NCBI GenBank assembly: GCA_001595885.1
Contig: LSSH01000080.1
Location: 1-13,478 of the forward strand
DNA length: 13,478 bases
Direction: 5' to 3'
Origin: Candidatus Proteinoplasmatales archaeon SG8-5
GTDB lineage: Archaea > Thermoplasmatota > Thermoplasmata > SG8-5
In this document: piece after piece, positions 11,664 through 13,478 of the stretch
Layout: each line of letters begins with the position of its first letter
Position numbering within the stretch: position 1 is the first letter of the stretch
Notes under the pieces: model-generated
Databases searched by the model: none
Told to the model about the DNA's origin: nothing
The model's input: only the letters and a program-made list of their open reading frames with translations
Position numbers and translations under genes: made by a program

Positions 11664-13478
11664 ATGTCTGACTGGCACACAAAGTCGGTTTCGGACACCC
11701 ATGCCTCTCTGTCAACAGGCGAAGGGGGTCTGAGCGATACCGAGGCCAAGCGGCGGTTGGAGAAGCACGGCCATAACGAACTCACCGTGCAGACCGGCGT
11801 ATCACCGCTGAAGATATTCCTGAGCCAGTTCAAGGACATGATGGTCATCATTCTTATTATTGCGACCGTCATATCCGCATTGCTGGGGGAGTACATCGAC
11901 GCCCTCGTCATCATGATTATAGTGATATTGAACTCGATTTTCGGGTTCGCCCAGGAGTACAAGGCCGAGAAGGCGCTTCTTGCGCTGCGGGAGATGTCCG
12001 CGCCGGACGCGAAGGTCATCAGGAACGGAAAGGAGACGATAATCCCGGCCAGGGAGCTTGTACCCGGTGACATCATACTGCTGCACACCGGCGATATGGT
12101 TCCGGCGGACTGCCGCCTCATCGAAGCCATCAACATGAAGGTGAACGAATCCGCCCTCACCGGGGAATCGCACCCGGTGAACAAGAACGAGGAATCAACC
12201 CATGTGAAGGAGACGTTCCTAGGGGACCGCAAGAACATGGTGTACTCCTCGACCGTCGTGGAGTACGGCCGCGGCAGGGCGGTTGTTGTCGGAACCGGCA
12301 TGCATACCGAGATAGGCCACATCGCCGACATGATACGCAAGGAGCAGTTCGAGCCCACGCCCCTTCAGAAGAAACTGCACAAGCTGGGCAAGCAGATCGG
12401 GGCGGCCATCCTGGCCATCTGCGCGGTAGTGTTCTTCGTCAGCATCATCCGGTTCATGATCGACCCGATTCCCGGAGTGCCCCTCGGCGACGAGATCCTG
12501 GAGATGTTCCTGGTGTCGGTCAGCCTGGCCGTCGCCGCGATACCGGAAGGGCTTCCAGCGGTCGTCACCATCAGCCTGGCCCTGGGACTCCAGAGGATGG
12601 CCAGAAGGCACGCGCTCATCCGCAGATTGCCTGCGGTCGAGACGCTCGGAAGCACCACAGTCATCTGCTCGGACAAGACAGGCACACTCACCATGGGCGT
12701 GATGAACATCAAGCTCATCCACACGATGGAAAAGGTCTACGACGTCAGCGGCGAAGGATACGAGCCGGTAGGGGATTTCACGGTCAAGGGCGGCAAGATA
12801 ACGCCTTCAGCGGACAACCACCTAAGTCTCATGCTGAGGGCCGGGGCCCTGTGTAATGATTCAAAGCTCGTGAAGGATGGCGAACAATGGTCAGTGCAGG
12901 GCGATTCCACCGAGGGCGCATTTATGGTGGTCGCACGCAAGGGGGGCATAGACCCGGAAGCCCTTAACAGGGATTACGGGCGCGTTGCCGAGAATCCCTT
13001 CGATTCAGACCGGAAACGCATGTCCACTGTTCACAAGGCCGCGGGTGATGCATGCCACGTTTACGCCAAAGGGGCTATGGACACCATCCTGCCCTGCTGT
13101 ACCCACGTGATGACCTCCTCAGGCCCCAGACCGCTCGACGAGCAGGCCAAGGCGGAAATAGAAATAATGAACGACAGGATGGCCGGAGAGGCCTACCGCG
13201 TCCTAGCCCTGGCCTACAAGGACTCCGAGTGCCTCATAGACGAGGCGCAGGCCGAATCCAACCTTGTTTTCCTGGGCCTTGCCGGCATGATAGACGCACC
13301 GAGGGAGGATGCGATAGAAGCTATAAAGGAGTGCAAGCAGGCGGGCATACGCGTTGTCATGATCACGGGCGACCATAAGCTCACGGCCATTTCAATTGCC
13401 AAGCAGATGGGCATCGCCAAGGAGGATTCGCTCGCCCTCACCGGCGTGGAACTGGAGCAAATGACCGACCGCCAGCTC
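11664..13478 (+). CDS. P2A-type P-type ATPase, Ca2+ pump-like, partial
   Basis: 605 codons from ATG 11664 to the right edge; the C-terminal transmembrane part is missing (full-length relatives are about 880-920 residues). P-type ATPases pump cations using a phospho-aspartate cycle. Visible in order: N-terminal cation-ATPase domain with LSDTEAKRRLEKHGHNEL (23-40); TM1-2 (about 58-95); actuator loop LTGES (165-169); TM3-4 (about 245-263 and 281-305) with PEGLP at 294-298; the phosphorylation motif SDKTGTLT with Asp337; the nucleotide-binding KGAMDTI; and MITGDH near the end. IPEGLPAVVT followed by LALGLQRMARRHALIRRLPAVETLG closely resembles SERCA/PacL pumps, so Ca2+ export is the best guess; Mn2+ or Na+/K+-type pumps cannot be excluded without TM5-6. 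It starts a separate transcript behind the ribosomal operon. Confidence 0.93.
   Translation, partial: MSDWHTKSVSDTHASLSTGEGGLSDTEAKRRLEKHGHNELTVQTGVSPLKIFLSQFKDMMVIILIIATVISALLGEYIDALVIMIIVILNSIFGFAQEYKAEKALLALREMSAPDAKVIRNGKETIIPARELVPGDIILLHTGDMVPADCRLIEAINMKVNESALTGESHPVNKNEESTHVKETFLGDRKNMVYSSTVVEYGRGRAVVVGTGMHTEIGHIADMIRKEQFEPTPLQKKLHKLGKQIGAAILAICAVVFFVSIIRFMIDPIPGVPLGDEILEMFLVSVSLAVAAIPEGLPAVVTISLALGLQRMARRHALIRRLPAVETLGSTTVICSDKTGTLTMGVMNIKLIHTMEKVYDVSGEGYEPVGDFTVKGGKITPSADNHLSLMLRAGALCNDSKLVKDGEQWSVQGDSTEGAFMVVARKGGIDPEALNRDYGRVAENPFDSDRKRMSTVHKAAGDACHVYAKGAMDTILPCCTHVMTSSGPRPLDEQAKAEIEIMNDRMAGEAYRVLALAYKDSECLIDEAQAESNLVFLGLAGMIDAPREDAIEAIKECKQAGIRVVMITGDHKLTAISIAKQMGIAKEDSLALTGVELEQMTDRQL

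Noticed and set aside
11597..12358. Minus-strand frame of 253 codons opposite the P-type ATPase
   Set aside because: It is antisense to the TM1-TM2 and actuator regions, which carry clear family motifs on the plus strand.

Overview
The window looks like a chromosomal segment of an archaeon, most likely a euryarchaeote of the Thermoplasmata type (the lineage is inference). The archaeal assignment rests on Alba, archaeal/eukaryotic ribosomal protein L21e, RNA polymerase subunit F (Rpo4), the DUF655 RNA-binding protein, Pus10, Tsr3, archaeal Elp3, TATA-box promoters and an archaeal-type C/D box guide RNA. No mobile element, CRISPR array, tRNA or rRNA gene was found.

Layout. 1-896 (-): start of an exported alpha/alpha-toroid (prenyltransferase/squalene-oxidase repeat) protein that runs off the left edge. 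948-2510 (-): Elp3. 2511-2655: divergent promoter region with two palindromes. 2656-5160 (+): a large protein with an N-terminal zinc ribbon, a long coiled coil and a degenerate KaiC/RadA-like ATPase domain; its reading frame appears to begin at a CTG codon. 5328-6083 (-): TPR protein. 6184-6390 (+): Trm112-like zinc protein. 6447-6968 (-): Tsr3. 6991-7272 (-): small two-helix membrane protein. 7273-7575: a 303-base divergent region holding a C/D box sRNA and a dense set of inverted repeats. 7576-8343 (+): exonuclease III. 8430-11528 (+): a compact run of alba, pus10, rpl21e, rpoF, DUF655 gene and a small zinc-ribbon gene, probably one or two operons. 11664-13478 (+): P2A-type (Ca2+ pump-like) P-type ATPase, running off the right edge.

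Function as a whole. Much of the window serves RNA modification and gene expression: Elp3 (tRNA wobble uridine), Tsr3 (acp group on small-subunit rRNA), Pus10 (tRNA pseudouridine), a Trm112-like methyltransferase partner, the C/D sRNA (predicted rRNA 2'-O-methylation), L21e and Rpo4. DNA upkeep is represented by exonuclease III and Alba.

The most notable items are: (1) the C/D box sRNA at about 7359-7421, whose D-box guide is complementary to the universal CGCCCGUCAC stretch of the small-subunit rRNA decoding centre and by the N+5 rule points at the C equivalent to E. coli C1402; (2) the palindromes and mutually exclusive stem-loops just downstream of it; (3) the zinc-ribbon/coiled-coil/KaiC protein with an apparent CTG start and altered Walker A and B residues.
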